NCBI RefSeq assembly: GCF_900590755.1
Contig: NZ_UUOC01000004.1
Span: forward strand, 186,001-250,000
Length of the DNA stretch: 64,000 nt
Reading direction: 5' to 3'
Source of the DNA: Pseudomonas viridiflava
GTDB lineage: Bacteria; Pseudomonadota; Gammaproteobacteria; Pseudomonadales; Pseudomonadaceae
Shown here: piece by piece, positions 20,223 through 28,592 of the stretch
Layout: each line of letters opens with the position of its first letter
How positions within the stretch are numbered: position 1 is the stretch's first letter
Program-made: the position numbers and the translations under genes
The notes under the pieces: model-generated
The model's input: the letters and a program-made list of their open reading frames with translations, nothing else
What the model was told of the DNA's origin: nothing
Database searches by the model: none

Positions 20223-20719
20223 AGGCGCACGCCAAATTGGTGCAGGCGTGGCGGGTAGTTGAAATCTTCTTCGCCCGCGCGGGAATGGTGATGGCCACCG
20301 CCGTAGGCGCCATGTTCGGGTGAGAACGGTGCTTCGATGGATTCGGTGGTTGCGCCCAGTTGATCAAGCATCGCCTTGAGCACGTAGTCGTCCAGCAAGC
20401 GCAGCCAGCCGTCGCCCACTTGCAGGGCCACATGGCGGTTACCCAGGTGATACGCCGCGCGGGTCAGCTCGAAGCTGCTGCTGCAGGTCACATGCATTAA
20501 TGCTTCTGGCCGAGCGCAAACGCGCACGATGCGCCCGTCTTCGGCTTGCAGAAACTCGCCATCGCGCAGGGGCTGCTGGCCGCGTTCCAGGAACAGGCCA
20601 ACGTCTTCCCCTTCAGCGCTGTAGCAGCGCAGACGGCTTTTGCTGCGGGCTTCAAAATTCAAATGCAGCTCTGCGGCCCATTCGGTTTGGGTGTCGATCC
20701 GTTTATGAATCACCAGCAT
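20219..20719 (-). CDS. ureE: Urease nickel metallochaperone UreE
   Basis: A 166-residue nickel-binding dimer that hands nickel to UreG. The start MLVIHKRIDTQTEWA is standard. Peptide-binding and metal-binding domains are visible (LGNRHVALQVGDGWLRLLDD with the dimer-interface His), and a short His-rich part GGGHHHS lies near residue 142. The frame is open 18 codons upstream, but GGAAG before this ATG and family N-termini support the start used. First gene of ureEFGJ. Confidence 0.95.
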   Translation of the reverse strand: MLVIHKRIDTQTEWAAELHLNFEARSKSRLRCYSAEGEDVGLFLERGQQPLRDGEFLQAEDGRIVRVCARPEALMHVTCSSSFELTRAAYHLGNRHVALQVGDGWLRLLDDYVLKAMLDQLGATTESIEAPFSPEHGAYGGGHHHSRAGEEDFNYPPRLHQFGVRL

Positions 20720-20894
20720 CGGAAGGCTTCCAGCTAATTGCGATGCTTCAAAGCAGAGCAAGGGGCTTGCCAACAGTGCAGGTTGTAGGAAAAAGCTGAC
20801 GGAATAGGTGCGAAGTTTTACCGCTCGAAAAAATATCGCACCTTATTGGTGCTATATGGGCATGGCGCACCAAAACGGATGCGTAGTGAGGTTT

Positions 20895-20999
20895 CTGTAG
20901 GAGCGCGCTTGGTCTGGGCCGCATCCGGACGATGACATTTTTGCAGGCACTAAATCAGGTGATTTTTAAGATCGAATCGCGGGCAAGCGCGCTCCTACG
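20895..20999. repeat. REP-like inverted pair, family E
   Basis: CTGTAGGAGCGCGCTTG and CAAGCGCGCTCCTACGAG enclose about 70 bases. The arms resemble families B and D in their outer GTAGGAG but differ inside. The rest of the gap between ureE and the desT-like gene shows nothing else. Confidence 0.8.
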
Positions 21000-21022
21000 A
21001 GGCTTGTGCCTGCGGGACCTGA

Positions 21023-21652
21023 TTACAAATTGCCCAGCCCCCGCCAGGTCTTGGCGCCATTGAAGATAAAGCGCAACTGGTGTGTGATCTTTGCTTGCGG
21101 CGTCATGTGCGCGGGAAGGTTTTCGCTGGGCGGGTCGATCAGTTCGGGGAGCATGGCGAACACGCTTTTCACTACGAGGTCGGCGAGGATCGACAGGGCT
21201 GCCGGGTCCAGGTGCTGCCATTTGGGCATGGTTCCAAGGTCGGTCGCCAGGTCGGCGCTGATGCCATCGCGTAGCGCGCACAACGCCTGACGCACAGGAA
21301 GCGAGCCGCCGTACTGCTCACGGGCCAGAAACAGAAATTGCGAACGCTTGGCTGACACCACGTCGAGGAAGATGCGCACTGAAGCATCGATCAGGCCGCC
21401 CATCACGAATTCGTTATGGCGCACCAGACGCAGGGTTTCGCGAAAGGTCTGGCCGACTTCGCTGACCAGAGCGAGGCCCAACTGATCCATATCGTCGAAG
21501 TGCCGATAGAAACCGGTGGGTACAATGCCTGCCGTTTTCGCCACTTCTCGCAGGCTCAGGCTGCCGAAACCGCGCCCGCTTTCCATGAGCGTACGTGCTG
21601 CATCGAGCAAGGCGTGGCGGGTCTGTTGTTTCTGTTCGGCACGGGGCAGCAT
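21023..21652 (-). CDS. desT: TetR-family regulator, DesT-like
   Basis: A 209-residue TetR regulator starting MLPRAEQKQQTRHALLDAAR. The helix-turn-helix is about 25-55 (LSLREVAKTAGIVPTGFYRHF). The sequence closely resembles, from memory, P. aeruginosa DesT, which senses acyl-CoA saturation and represses desaturase genes, but the expected desaturase genes are not next to it here. The longer open frame only reads through the REP pair at 21745, so the ATG at 21652 is used. No strong ribosome-binding site is visible. Confidence 0.75.
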   Translation of the reverse strand: MLPRAEQKQQTRHALLDAARTLMESGRGFGSLSLREVAKTAGIVPTGFYRHFDDMDQLGLALVSEVGQTFRETLRLVRHNEFVMGGLIDASVRIFLDVVSAKRSQFLFLAREQYGGSLPVRQALCALRDGISADLATDLGTMPKWQHLDPAALSILADLVVKSVFAMLPELIDPPSENLPAHMTPQAKITHQLRFIFNGAKTWRGLGNL

Positions 21653-21744
21653 GGGAGCGGACAAATTCTGAGTGACAGCGCAGCACTCTAGCAAATCAAT
21701 GGTGATCTGTGGGGGCGGCGTAAACCCTGGGTTAGCGCAAACCA

Positions 21745-21834
21745 GTGGGACCGGCTTTAGCCGGGAAGAGGCCGGAACACTCTCCGCAAATTTATCGACA
21801 GGAACGCCGCATTCCCGGCTAAAGCCGGTCCCAC
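21745..21834. repeat. REP inverted pair, family A (90 bp)
   Basis: Family A arms, total 90 bp, in the divergent gap between the desT-like gene and the AsmA gene, an unusual place for a REP because both flanking genes start here. Confidence 0.9.
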
Positions 21835-21977
21835 AAGTCAGCGGCGCACTCCGGTTCACTCGACCCGATGCCGTAATTTGCAAACCCGATCAAACCCTCG
21901 CGGCGTTTGTCAGTCGAAGTACAAAGTCGTAAGCAACAAGGCCAGGGCCGGCCTGTTGTCATCTGGAGAGTTTTGCA

Positions 21978-24044
21978 ATGACCCGTAGTCGTAAAGTGTT
22001 CGCCTGGACGGGCGCCATTGTGTTGTTGGTGCTGGCTGTATTGGTCATTGTGATCGCCACCTTTGACTGGAATCGGATCAAACCGACTCTCAATGAAAAA
22101 GTCAGCGAGGCGCTGCATCGCCCATTCGCCATTAACGGCAATCTGGCAGTCATCTGGCAGCGCGAACCGGAAGAAGGTGGTTGGCGCGCCTGGGTGCCAT
22201 GGCCGCGTTTTGTGGCTGACGACCTGAGCCTGGGCAACCCTGAGTGGTCGAAAACCCCGCAGATGGTCACCCTCAAACGCGTCGAGTTTCGTCTTTCGCC
22301 CCTGCCGCTTATCGCTCAGCAGGTGGTTATCCCGCGCATCGACCTCACCGGCCCTGATGCCAAACTGGAACGTCTGGCTGACGGCCGCGCCAATTGGGTC
22401 TTCGACTTACCCAAATCCGACCCCGACGCCAAGCCTTCCAATTGGGTGCTGGATATCGGCGCAATCAAATTCGACAAAGGCCTGGTCAGCTTCAATGATC
22501 AGACCTTGAACACCCAGGTGGATGTGGTGATCGATCCGCTGGGCAAACCGATCCCGTTCAGTGACATCGTCGGCAGCGGCGAAGCCAAGAAAGTCCAGGA
22601 CAAGGGCATCGTCCCTCAGGACTATGCGTTTGGCCTGGTCTACAAAGGTCAGTACAAGGGCCAGAAGCTCAATGGCACCGGCAAGGTGGGTGGCTTGCTG
22701 GCGCTCAAGGATGCGGCGCAACCGTTCCCGGTGCAGATTGATGTGCAGGTCGGCGACACCCGTGCTGCTGTGGCCGGTACCGTGACTGACCCGCAGAATC
22801 TGGGCGCGCTGGATCTGCGCCTGAAGTTGTCGGGCAGCAGCCTGGGCAACCTGTATCCGCTGACTGGTGTGACCCTGCCGGATTCCCCGGCGTATTCCAC
22901 CGATGGCCGACTCATCGCCAAATTACATGACGCCGCTGGCGCGAATTTCCGCTACGAAGGCTTCAACGGCAAGATCGGCAACAGCGATATTCATGGCGAT
23001 CTGGGTTTCGTCGCCAGCCAGCCACGGCCCAAGCTGACCGGCGCGCTGGTTTCCAATCAACTGTTGTTCACCGACCTTGCGCCACTGATCGGCGCGGACT
23101 CCAATGCCGCGCAGAAAAAGCGTGGCGGCGACAGCAAGCAACCGGCGGGCAAAGTGCTGCCGGTGGAGCAGTTCCAGACCGATCGCTGGCGTGCCATGGA
23201 CGCTGACGTGGAGTTCACCGGCAAGCGCATCGTGCAAAGCCCGGATCTGCCGTTTTCCGACCTCTATACCCATGTGGTGCTGGACGACGGTCAACTGAGC
23301 CTGCAACCCCTGCGCTTCGGTGTCGCGGGCGGCAAGCTGGATGCCGACATTCGTCTGGATGGTCGTAACCAACCGCTTCAGGGGCGAGCGAAGATTTCCG
23401 CGCGCAACCTCAAGCTCAAGCAGCTGTTCCCGACGTTTGAACCGATGAAAACCAGCTTTGGTGAACTCAACGGCGATGCCGATATCAGCGGCAAGGGCAA
23501 CTCCATTGCGGCTCTGCTGGGCACGGCCAATGGCGATCTGAAGATGCTGGTCAATGACGGCGCGATCAGCCGCAGCCTGATGGAAATCGCCGGGTTGAAC
23601 GTGGGCAACTACGTGGTCGGTCGGTTGTTTGGCGACAAAGACGTGAAGATCAACTGCGCGGCGTCCGACCTGAACATCAAGGACGGGCTGGCGAGCACGC
23701 GGTTGTTTGTGTTCGATACCGAGAACGCGATTATCTACATCGACGGCACGGCCAACTTCAAGACCGAGCAGCTGAATATGGAGATCAAACCTGAGTCCAA
23801 AGGCTTCCGGGTGTTCTCCCTGCGTTCGCCGCTCTACGTGCGCGGGCCGTTCGCCAAGCCGGATGCGGGCGTGCACACCGGTCCGCTGTTGCTGCGCGGT
23901 GCCGGGATGGTGTTGCTGGGGGCGGTGGCCGGACCTGCCGCCGGCCTGCTGGCCCTGGTCGCCCCAAGCGGCGGTGAACCCAATCAGTGCGCGCCGTTGC
24001 TGGAGCAGATGCGCGCGGGCAAGGCGCCGAAGACGGTGCAATAG
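21978..24044 (+). CDS. AsmA family protein
   Basis: A 688-residue protein with one N-terminal membrane anchor (about 8-28, FAWTGAIVLLVLAVLVIVIA) and a long periplasmic part made of beta-rich repeats. The N-terminal FDWNRIKPTLNEKVSEALHR and the C-terminal AsmA_2 segment (about 500-620) are typical. AsmA-like proteins are thought to move phospholipids toward the outer membrane. It is a single gene, followed by a REP-like pair and a strong terminator. Confidence 0.9.
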   Translation: MTRSRKVFAWTGAIVLLVLAVLVIVIATFDWNRIKPTLNEKVSEALHRPFAINGNLAVIWQREPEEGGWRAWVPWPRFVADDLSLGNPEWSKTPQMVTLKRVEFRLSPLPLIAQQVVIPRIDLTGPDAKLERLADGRANWVFDLPKSDPDAKPSNWVLDIGAIKFDKGLVSFNDQTLNTQVDVVIDPLGKPIPFSDIVGSGEAKKVQDKGIVPQDYAFGLVYKGQYKGQKLNGTGKVGGLLALKDAAQPFPVQIDVQVGDTRAAVAGTVTDPQNLGALDLRLKLSGSSLGNLYPLTGVTLPDSPAYSTDGRLIAKLHDAAGANFRYEGFNGKIGNSDIHGDLGFVASQPRPKLTGALVSNQLLFTDLAPLIGADSNAAQKKRGGDSKQPAGKVLPVEQFQTDRWRAMDADVEFTGKRIVQSPDLPFSDLYTHVVLDDGQLSLQPLRFGVAGGKLDADIRLDGRNQPLQGRAKISARNLKLKQLFPTFEPMKTSFGELNGDADISGKGNSIAALLGTANGDLKMLVNDGAISRSLMEIAGLNVGNYVVGRLFGDKDVKINCAASDLNIKDGLASTRLFVFDTENAIIYIDGTANFKTEQLNMEIKPESKGFRVFSLRSPLYVRGPFAKPDAGVHTGPLLLRGAGMVLLGAVAGPAAGLLALVAPSGGEPNQCAPLLEQMRAGKAPKTVQ

Positions 24045-24053
24045 ATCATCGAC

Positions 24054-24128
24054 CTGTAGGAGCTGCCGCAGGCTGCGAATAGCGGTGCGTCAGGGAGACT
24101 GGTTCGCAGCCTGCGGCAGCTCCTACAG
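24054..24128. repeat. REP-like inverted pair, family B
   Basis: CTGTAGGAGCTGCCGCAGGC and its reverse complement around about 35 bases, 10 bases after the AsmA stop. Confidence 0.9.
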
Positions 24129-24148
24129 GTGACCACGAACATAAAAAA

Positions 24149-24173
24149 AACCAGGACTCAGTCCTGGTTTTTG
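24149..24173. terminator. Bidirectional Rho-independent terminator
   Basis: ACCAGGA, loop CTCAG, TCCTGGT, followed by TTT on the plus strand and preceded by eight A (U-tract on the minus strand). It serves both the AsmA gene and the convergent ferritin-like gene. Confidence 0.9.
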
Positions 24174-24187
24174 GTATTGCGTCAGCC

Positions 24188-24724
24188 TTACGTCAGGTCT
24201 TTCAAAATATCCGCCATGTCATCGGCATGCTCTTCTTCCTGAGCCAGGATGGTTTCGAAGATGCGACGGGTTGTCGGGTCGTCTTCGCCGATGTACTGGA
24301 TGATTTCGCGATAGCTGTCGATGGCGATACGTTCGGCCACCAGGTCTTCGTAGACCATTTCCTTCAGCGTATTACCCGCCACATACTGCGCGTGGGAGTT
24401 CTTCGACAGCAGGTCCGGGTTGAACTCGGGCTCGCCGCCCAGTTGCACGATACGTTCGGCCAGTTGGTCGGCGTGCTCGGCTTCTTGCTCGGCGTGCTCC
24501 AGAAACTCCGCTGCCGCCACGCTCGCCTTCAGGCCGGTGGCCATGTAGTAGTGGCGTTTGTAGCGCAGTACGCAGACCAGCTCGGTGGCCAGTGACTCGT
24601 TGAGCAAGCGCAGCACGGTTTCGCGGTCGGCGCTGTAGCCTTCGGTGACGGCACCGTTCTCGACGTTCATGCGCGCACGCTGGCGCAGGCTGCTGACATC
24701 AGACAATTGCTGTTCTTGGCTCAT
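24188..24724 (-). CDS. Ferritin-like (bacterioferritin-type) protein
   Basis: A 178-residue four-helix protein. The probable di-iron ligands lie in NESLATELVCVLRYKRHYY, EHAEQEAEHADQLAERI, VYEDLVAERIAIDSY and LAQEEEHADDMADIL. It differs from Bfr proper and corresponds, from memory, to P. aeruginosa PA4880. It probably stores iron or protects from iron-driven oxidation. GGAG is placed well before the ATG at 24724. Single gene. Confidence 0.85.
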   Translation of the reverse strand: MSQEQQLSDVSSLRQRARMNVENGAVTEGYSADRETVLRLLNESLATELVCVLRYKRHYYMATGLKASVAAAEFLEHAEQEAEHADQLAERIVQLGGEPEFNPDLLSKNSHAQYVAGNTLKEMVYEDLVAERIAIDSYREIIQYIGEDDPTTRRIFETILAQEEEHADDMADILKDLT

Positions 24725-24944
24725 CAGGTATCTCCATAACTCATCAGGTTTGCGTCCCGCTCTGATGCGTCAGCCAATGAAGGTTCTGGCCAGCGCCCGG
24801 CGGGATCGGTAATAGCTGTGAGTAGCTGATGCGCAGAAAAGTTTTATTACATTTAGCCTCGCAGGCTCATAGCGAAATATTAAGAAACGACTGTCGCACG
24901 CTGCGGTCCCAGACTTGAGACACAAAAATCTATGGAGATACACC

Positions 24945-25031
24945 ATGCTCAAGTTTCTAGGCAGCACCATCGGAATCATCTTCTTGATCGGCCTGATTGT
25001 GGTCATCGCCTTGTTCAAGCTGGTTTTCTAA
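24945..25031 (+). CDS. 28-residue single-membrane-segment protein
   Basis: Starts MLKFLGSTIG and continues with one hydrophobic helix (about 9-25) ending in KLVF. GGAGA lies nine bases before the ATG, and a strong terminator follows at 25068. The combination of a good ribosome-binding site, a full hydrophobic helix and its own terminator supports a real small membrane protein. I do not know its function. The gap before it (24725-24944) shows no other feature that I can defend. Confidence 0.65.
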   Translation: MLKFLGSTIGIIFLIGLIVVIALFKLVF

Positions 25032-25067
25032 CGGATTCAGCGCTCTACGCGATAAAAGCTACGCCCA

Positions 25068-25101
25068 AGAAAAAGCCCGATGCATGCATCGGGCTTTTTG
25101 C
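25068..25101. terminator. Bidirectional Rho-independent terminator
   Basis: AAAAAGCCCGATGCA, then its reverse complement TGCATCGGGCTTTTT: a perfect long stem with U-tracts in both directions. It separates the small membrane protein gene from the convergent osmE. Confidence 0.93.
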
Positions 25102-25116
25102 GTATCAGCGAACGGT

Positions 25117-25455
25117 TTACATGTTGCGTTCGTTGGTTTCGCGTTGCTCGCAGGTCATGAAACCCTTGTTGTCGACGCGGCCGTTGGCGTCGAAGCTGAC
25201 GTGGTAGACCTGTTCGTGACCGTCTTTGTTCATCACATAGTTGTTGCAGGTGCCAGGGTGAACCTTGCGTTGCACGCGGGTGGAAGGCGTGCCACCGATG
25301 GTCAGCACTTGCTGTTGAGTCATGCCGTTCTCGACCTGCTTGACAATCGGCTCGTTGCGATAGGTCACGAAATCCACCGGGTTTTGCACGGTGGTGTTGG
25401 CGCAACCGCTGACCGCGGCGAAAACGAACATAGCTGCGAGGCTCTTTTTGATCAT
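25117..25455 (-). CDS. osmE: Osmotically inducible lipoprotein OsmE
   Basis: A 112-residue lipoprotein of the SmpA/OmlA fold. The signal peptide ends in AVSGC, a lipobox with Cys18. NGMTQQQVLTIGGTPS is the conserved SmpA/OmlA motif. The start MIKKSLAAMFVF is chosen because the longer open frame lacks a signal sequence. In other bacteria osmE responds to osmotic stress and stationary phase. Confidence 0.88.
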   Translation of the reverse strand: MIKKSLAAMFVFAAVSGCANTTVQNPVDFVTYRNEPIVKQVENGMTQQQVLTIGGTPSTRVQRKVHPGTCNNYVMNKDGHEQVYHVSFDANGRVDNKGFMTCEQRETNERNM

Positions 25456-25668
25456 GAAAGTCCACTCCAATGACAGAGCCATTGTTGGCCCGTTGCAGCT
25501 TGGAGCATTGGACATGCGGGAAGGTTCGATTATTTGATGGCGATGGGGCATCACCACACGCCGCGCGGCGGATTGTCATTGAAGCGCGCCATGCTGGGCC
25601 TGCGTTTGAGTCAATTGCCGCTATGGTTCAGTCATCCTATTAACTGATCAGACAAAGAGGCCTACGCC

Positions 25669-26559
25669 ATGACCCAGGAACAGGCGACGCGTTATCCATT
25701 GGTGCTGGTCCCCGGTTTGCTGGGCTTTGTGCGCCTGGTGATCTACCCGTATTGGTTCGGCATCGTCAAAGCGCTGCGGCGTGGCGGGGCGACGGTGATT
25801 CCGGTGATGGTTTCGGCTGTCAACTCTTCGGAAGTGCGCGGCGAGCAGTTGATTGACCGCATCAGGGAAATCCTGCGCGACACCGGTGCCGAGAAGGTCA
25901 ACCTCATCGGCCATAGCCAGGGCGCGCTGACGATTCGTTATGTGGCGGCCAAACATCCAGAGATGGTGGCGTCGGTAACATCGGTTGCGGGCCCCAATCA
26001 CGGCTCGGAGCTGGCCGACTTCCTGGAAAAGAACTTCCCCATGCACACCTTGCGCGGGATGCTGCTCAACGGTTTGATTCGTTTGCTGGCGTCAATCATG
26101 GCCGTGCTGGACACCGGCTATCGCGGCACTCGTCTGCCCACTGATGTGGACGCCTCACACCATTCACTGACCACTGCAGGTGTTGAGCTATTCAACAGCC
26201 AATATCCCCAGGGCTTGCCGAAAACCTGGGGCGGGCAGGGCGAGGAATTGGTCAACGGTGTGCGCTATTACTCGTGGTCAGGCACCTTGCAGCCGGGGCT
26301 CAGCGACAAGGGACGCAACCGAATTGATGGCACAAATGTTACCTGTCGAATATTCGCTCGCACGTTCACAAAAGAGCGAGGTCAATGTGATGGCATGGTC
26401 GGCAGATTCAGTTCTCACCTGGGCACCGTAATAGGTGACAACTACCCGCTCGACCATTTCGACATCGTCAATCAGAGCCTCGGCCTGGTGGGCAAGGGTG
26501 TCGATCCTGTGAAGTTGTTCGTTGAGCATGCCGCGCGTCTCAAAGCCGCCGGTCTTTAG
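25669..26559 (+). CDS. Triacylglycerol lipase, family I.1-like
   Basis: An alpha/beta hydrolase of 296 residues resembling Pseudomonas fragi-type lipases. Ser83 (GHSQG), Asp241 (CDGMVGRFSSH) and His263 (YPLDHFD) form the likely triad, and VTSVAGPNHGSELAD is typical. Two oddities: there is no signal peptide, and the usual oxyanion HG near residue 15 is Pro15-Gly16 (LVLVPGLLGF). A lipase-specific foldase gene is not in the window. It is probably functional but may be cytoplasmic or use an unconventional route. Confidence 0.88.
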   Translation: MTQEQATRYPLVLVPGLLGFVRLVIYPYWFGIVKALRRGGATVIPVMVSAVNSSEVRGEQLIDRIREILRDTGAEKVNLIGHSQGALTIRYVAAKHPEMVASVTSVAGPNHGSELADFLEKNFPMHTLRGMLLNGLIRLLASIMAVLDTGYRGTRLPTDVDASHHSLTTAGVELFNSQYPQGLPKTWGGQGEELVNGVRYYSWSGTLQPGLSDKGRNRIDGTNVTCRIFARTFTKERGQCDGMVGRFSSHLGTVIGDNYPLDHFDIVNQSLGLVGKGVDPVKLFVEHAARLKAAGL

Positions 26560-26616
26560 TTGTTTGAGCCGTTGTTCGTAGTTTGCCGACCAGGTGGTCG
26601 GTATTGGAGTGATGCG

Positions 26617-26901
26617 ATGAGCGATAAAGAGCACTACGAAATCGAATACACCCTGGCGGGTGAGCACCATGTGGATGTGATCGAGAACCTTGATGTTCCG
26701 ATCATCGAGGTGGTGCAGGAGCTGGCGCACAAACATCACGTGACCCTCGATGACGATCAGTCTGAGGCGGGTGAGTCAGAACCGGGAATGCCCCATGCCG
26801 CCGGTATTACCGACGTGTCGATTCACAGCGTTGAAGCTCACGATGAGTCGAGCAATGACCCGGTGAACGAGCACGCCTGGGACGCGCAAACGGCAGGTTG
26901 A
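26617..26901 (+). CDS. Small acidic, His-rich hypothetical protein
   Basis: A 94-residue protein starting MSDKEHYEIEYTLAGEHHVDV, with GGAG nine bases before the ATG. The first 45 residues look folded (alternating beta pattern and helix), and the rest is acidic and probably disordered. Many His and Asp/Glu residues are spread through it. It lies 57 bases after the lipase gene on the same strand. I do not recognise it. Confidence 0.65.
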   Translation: MSDKEHYEIEYTLAGEHHVDVIENLDVPIIEVVQELAHKHHVTLDDDQSEAGESEPGMPHAAGITDVSIHSVEAHDESSNDPVNEHAWDAQTAG

Positions 26902-27022
26902 AAGGTAGCGCAGCATCTGTTTGCAGCATTCTTTGTCTACACTGCGTGACAGGTTGTGTCATCGGGCACAGCCGCTGTGTGCGGTCGTGAGCCGCGATAA
27001 AGAATTGCCGGAGATAAACACA

Positions 27023-27307
27023 ATGAAAGTGCTGCGCGTCCCTTTATTGCTGGTCACCTTGCTGTTGAGCGCTCAGGGTTTTGCCGCGACCGCTCAACAG
27101 AACAAGATGACGACCTGTAACGCCGATGCCTCTGCCAAATCGCTCAAGGGTGATGAACGCAAGGCATTCATGAGCACCTGCCTCAAGGCTTCAGTGCCGG
27201 CGACTCAACAGGAAAAAATGAAAACCTGCAACGCGACGGCAACCACTCAAACCCTCAAGGGCGATGCTCGCAAGGCGTTCATGAGCGATTGTCTCAAGAA
27301 GAAATAA
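27023..27307 (+). CDS. PsiF-family periplasmic protein
   Basis: A 94-residue protein with a signal peptide (cleavage about after GFAA, residue 22) and two copies of the PsiF motif: KMTTCNADASAKSLKGDERK and KMKTCNATATTQTLKGDARK, each ending in FMS-x-CLK. PsiF genes respond to phosphate starvation in enteric bacteria; the role is unknown. GGAG precedes the ATG at 27023. The 190 bases downstream hold an imperfect hairpin (about 27350-27371) without a U-tract. Confidence 0.85.
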   Translation: MKVLRVPLLLVTLLLSAQGFAATAQQNKMTTCNADASAKSLKGDERKAFMSTCLKASVPATQQEKMKTCNATATTQTLKGDARKAFMSDCLKKK

Positions 27308-27496
27308 TTTTCCCGACGGTGTAAGCCCCTGATAAACATCAAGCAAACGCCCTGAATCCTTGGATTCCGGGCCTTGCCTGACGGCGCTTTGCAGCTACCC
27401 CAAAACTCTCGGTGCCTCAGGTCGTCTGATCACTGGTCGCCAGCTCAGAACGCTGGCAGACTGCCTGCCTCTTTGCGCCGTTCGTTTTGAGGCTAT

Positions 27497-28507
27497 ATGC
27501 CAACGTTTTCCTCGCGACAAGTGTTGATAGCCAGCTGGATTCTCGTGTTCGGCGGCCTGCTGATGGTTTTGCCGTTCAAGCTTTTGCCAAGTCTGCTCGC
27601 CGGATTGCTGGTATTTGAACTGGTCAACATGCTCACCCCGCAACTGCAAAGGCTGATCGCCGGTGAGCGTGCCCGCTGGGTCGCGGTGGCGTTGCTGGGG
27701 ACTCTGGTGGTCAGCGTATTGGCGCTGATATTCGCCGGCGCGTTCAGCTTTGTGCTTCATGAGGCGGAAAACCCCGGTGCCTCCCTCGACAAGTTCATGA
27801 TCCTGGTGGATCGCGCTCGCGGTCAGCTGCCGCCATTTGTGGATGGCTATCTGCCCGCCAGTGCCGCTGAATTCCGCATCTCCCTGGGCGAGTGGATACA
27901 GAAACACGTCGGCGAACTGCAACTGATCGGCAAAGGCGCCGCGCACATGTTTGTGACCATGCTGATTGGCATGGTGCTGGGCGCCATCATCGCCCTGCAG
28001 CGGATCTCCGATGTGCACACCCGCAAGCCATTGGCGGCTGCGCTGTTTGATCGCCTGAGCCTGTTGAGCAAGGCGTTTCGCAACATCGTGTTTGCCCAGA
28101 TCAAGATTTCACTGCTCAACACCGCGTTCACTTCGGTATTCCTCGTGATCGTCCTGCCGTTGTGCGGTATTCATCTGCCGCTGACCAAAACCCTGATCAT
28201 CATGACCTTCCTGCTCGGCCTGCTGCCGGTGGTGGGTAACCTGATGTCGAACACGCTGATCTTCATCGTCGGCATGTCGATCTCGATCTGGGTGGCGATG
28301 GCGGCCCTGGGTTACCTGATCGTGATCCACAAGGTCGAATACTTCCTCAACGCACGGATCGTCGGCGGGCAGATCAACGCCAAGTCCTGGGAATTGCTCA
28401 TGGCGATGCTGATCTTCGAAGCAGCCTTCGGCCTGCCAGGCGTGGTGGCCGGGCCGATTTACTATGCGTATTTGAAGAGCGAGTTGCAGCGGGAGGGGTT
28501 GGTGTAG
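27497..28507 (+). CDS. AI-2E family transporter (PerM-like)
   Basis: A 336-residue inner-membrane protein with about seven or eight membrane segments and a central soluble portion (about 85-145). The C-terminal EYFLNARIVGGQINAKSWELLMAMLIFE is typical of the AI-2E/PerM family. Members export small molecules or move sodium; the ligand here is unknown. Confidence 0.82.
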   Translation: MPTFSSRQVLIASWILVFGGLLMVLPFKLLPSLLAGLLVFELVNMLTPQLQRLIAGERARWVAVALLGTLVVSVLALIFAGAFSFVLHEAENPGASLDKFMILVDRARGQLPPFVDGYLPASAAEFRISLGEWIQKHVGELQLIGKGAAHMFVTMLIGMVLGAIIALQRISDVHTRKPLAAALFDRLSLLSKAFRNIVFAQIKISLLNTAFTSVFLVIVLPLCGIHLPLTKTLIIMTFLLGLLPVVGNLMSNTLIFIVGMSISIWVAMAALGYLIVIHKVEYFLNARIVGGQINAKSWELLMAMLIFEAAFGLPGVVAGPIYYAYLKSELQREGLV

Positions 28508-28518
28508 CTGCGCAGTTT

Positions 28519-28582
28519 CAAGCTGCAAGCTTCAAGAGGCGCACGGCCCGCTTTTAACTTGCAGCTTGAGGCTTGCAGCTTG
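28519..28582. repeat. Inverted repeat, family F
   Basis: CAAGCTGCAAGCTTCAAG and an approximate reverse complement (CTTGCAGCTTGAGGCTTG). It lies between convergent AI-2E and Hsp70-like genes, and a related element sits between urtD and urtE. Confidence 0.75.
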
Positions 28583-28592
28583 TAACCGCTTC

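Noticed and set aside
21653..21883. N-terminal extension of the DesT-like protein by 77 residues
   Set aside because: The extension is a translation of the family A REP pair and its flanks, with no similarity to TetR regulators.
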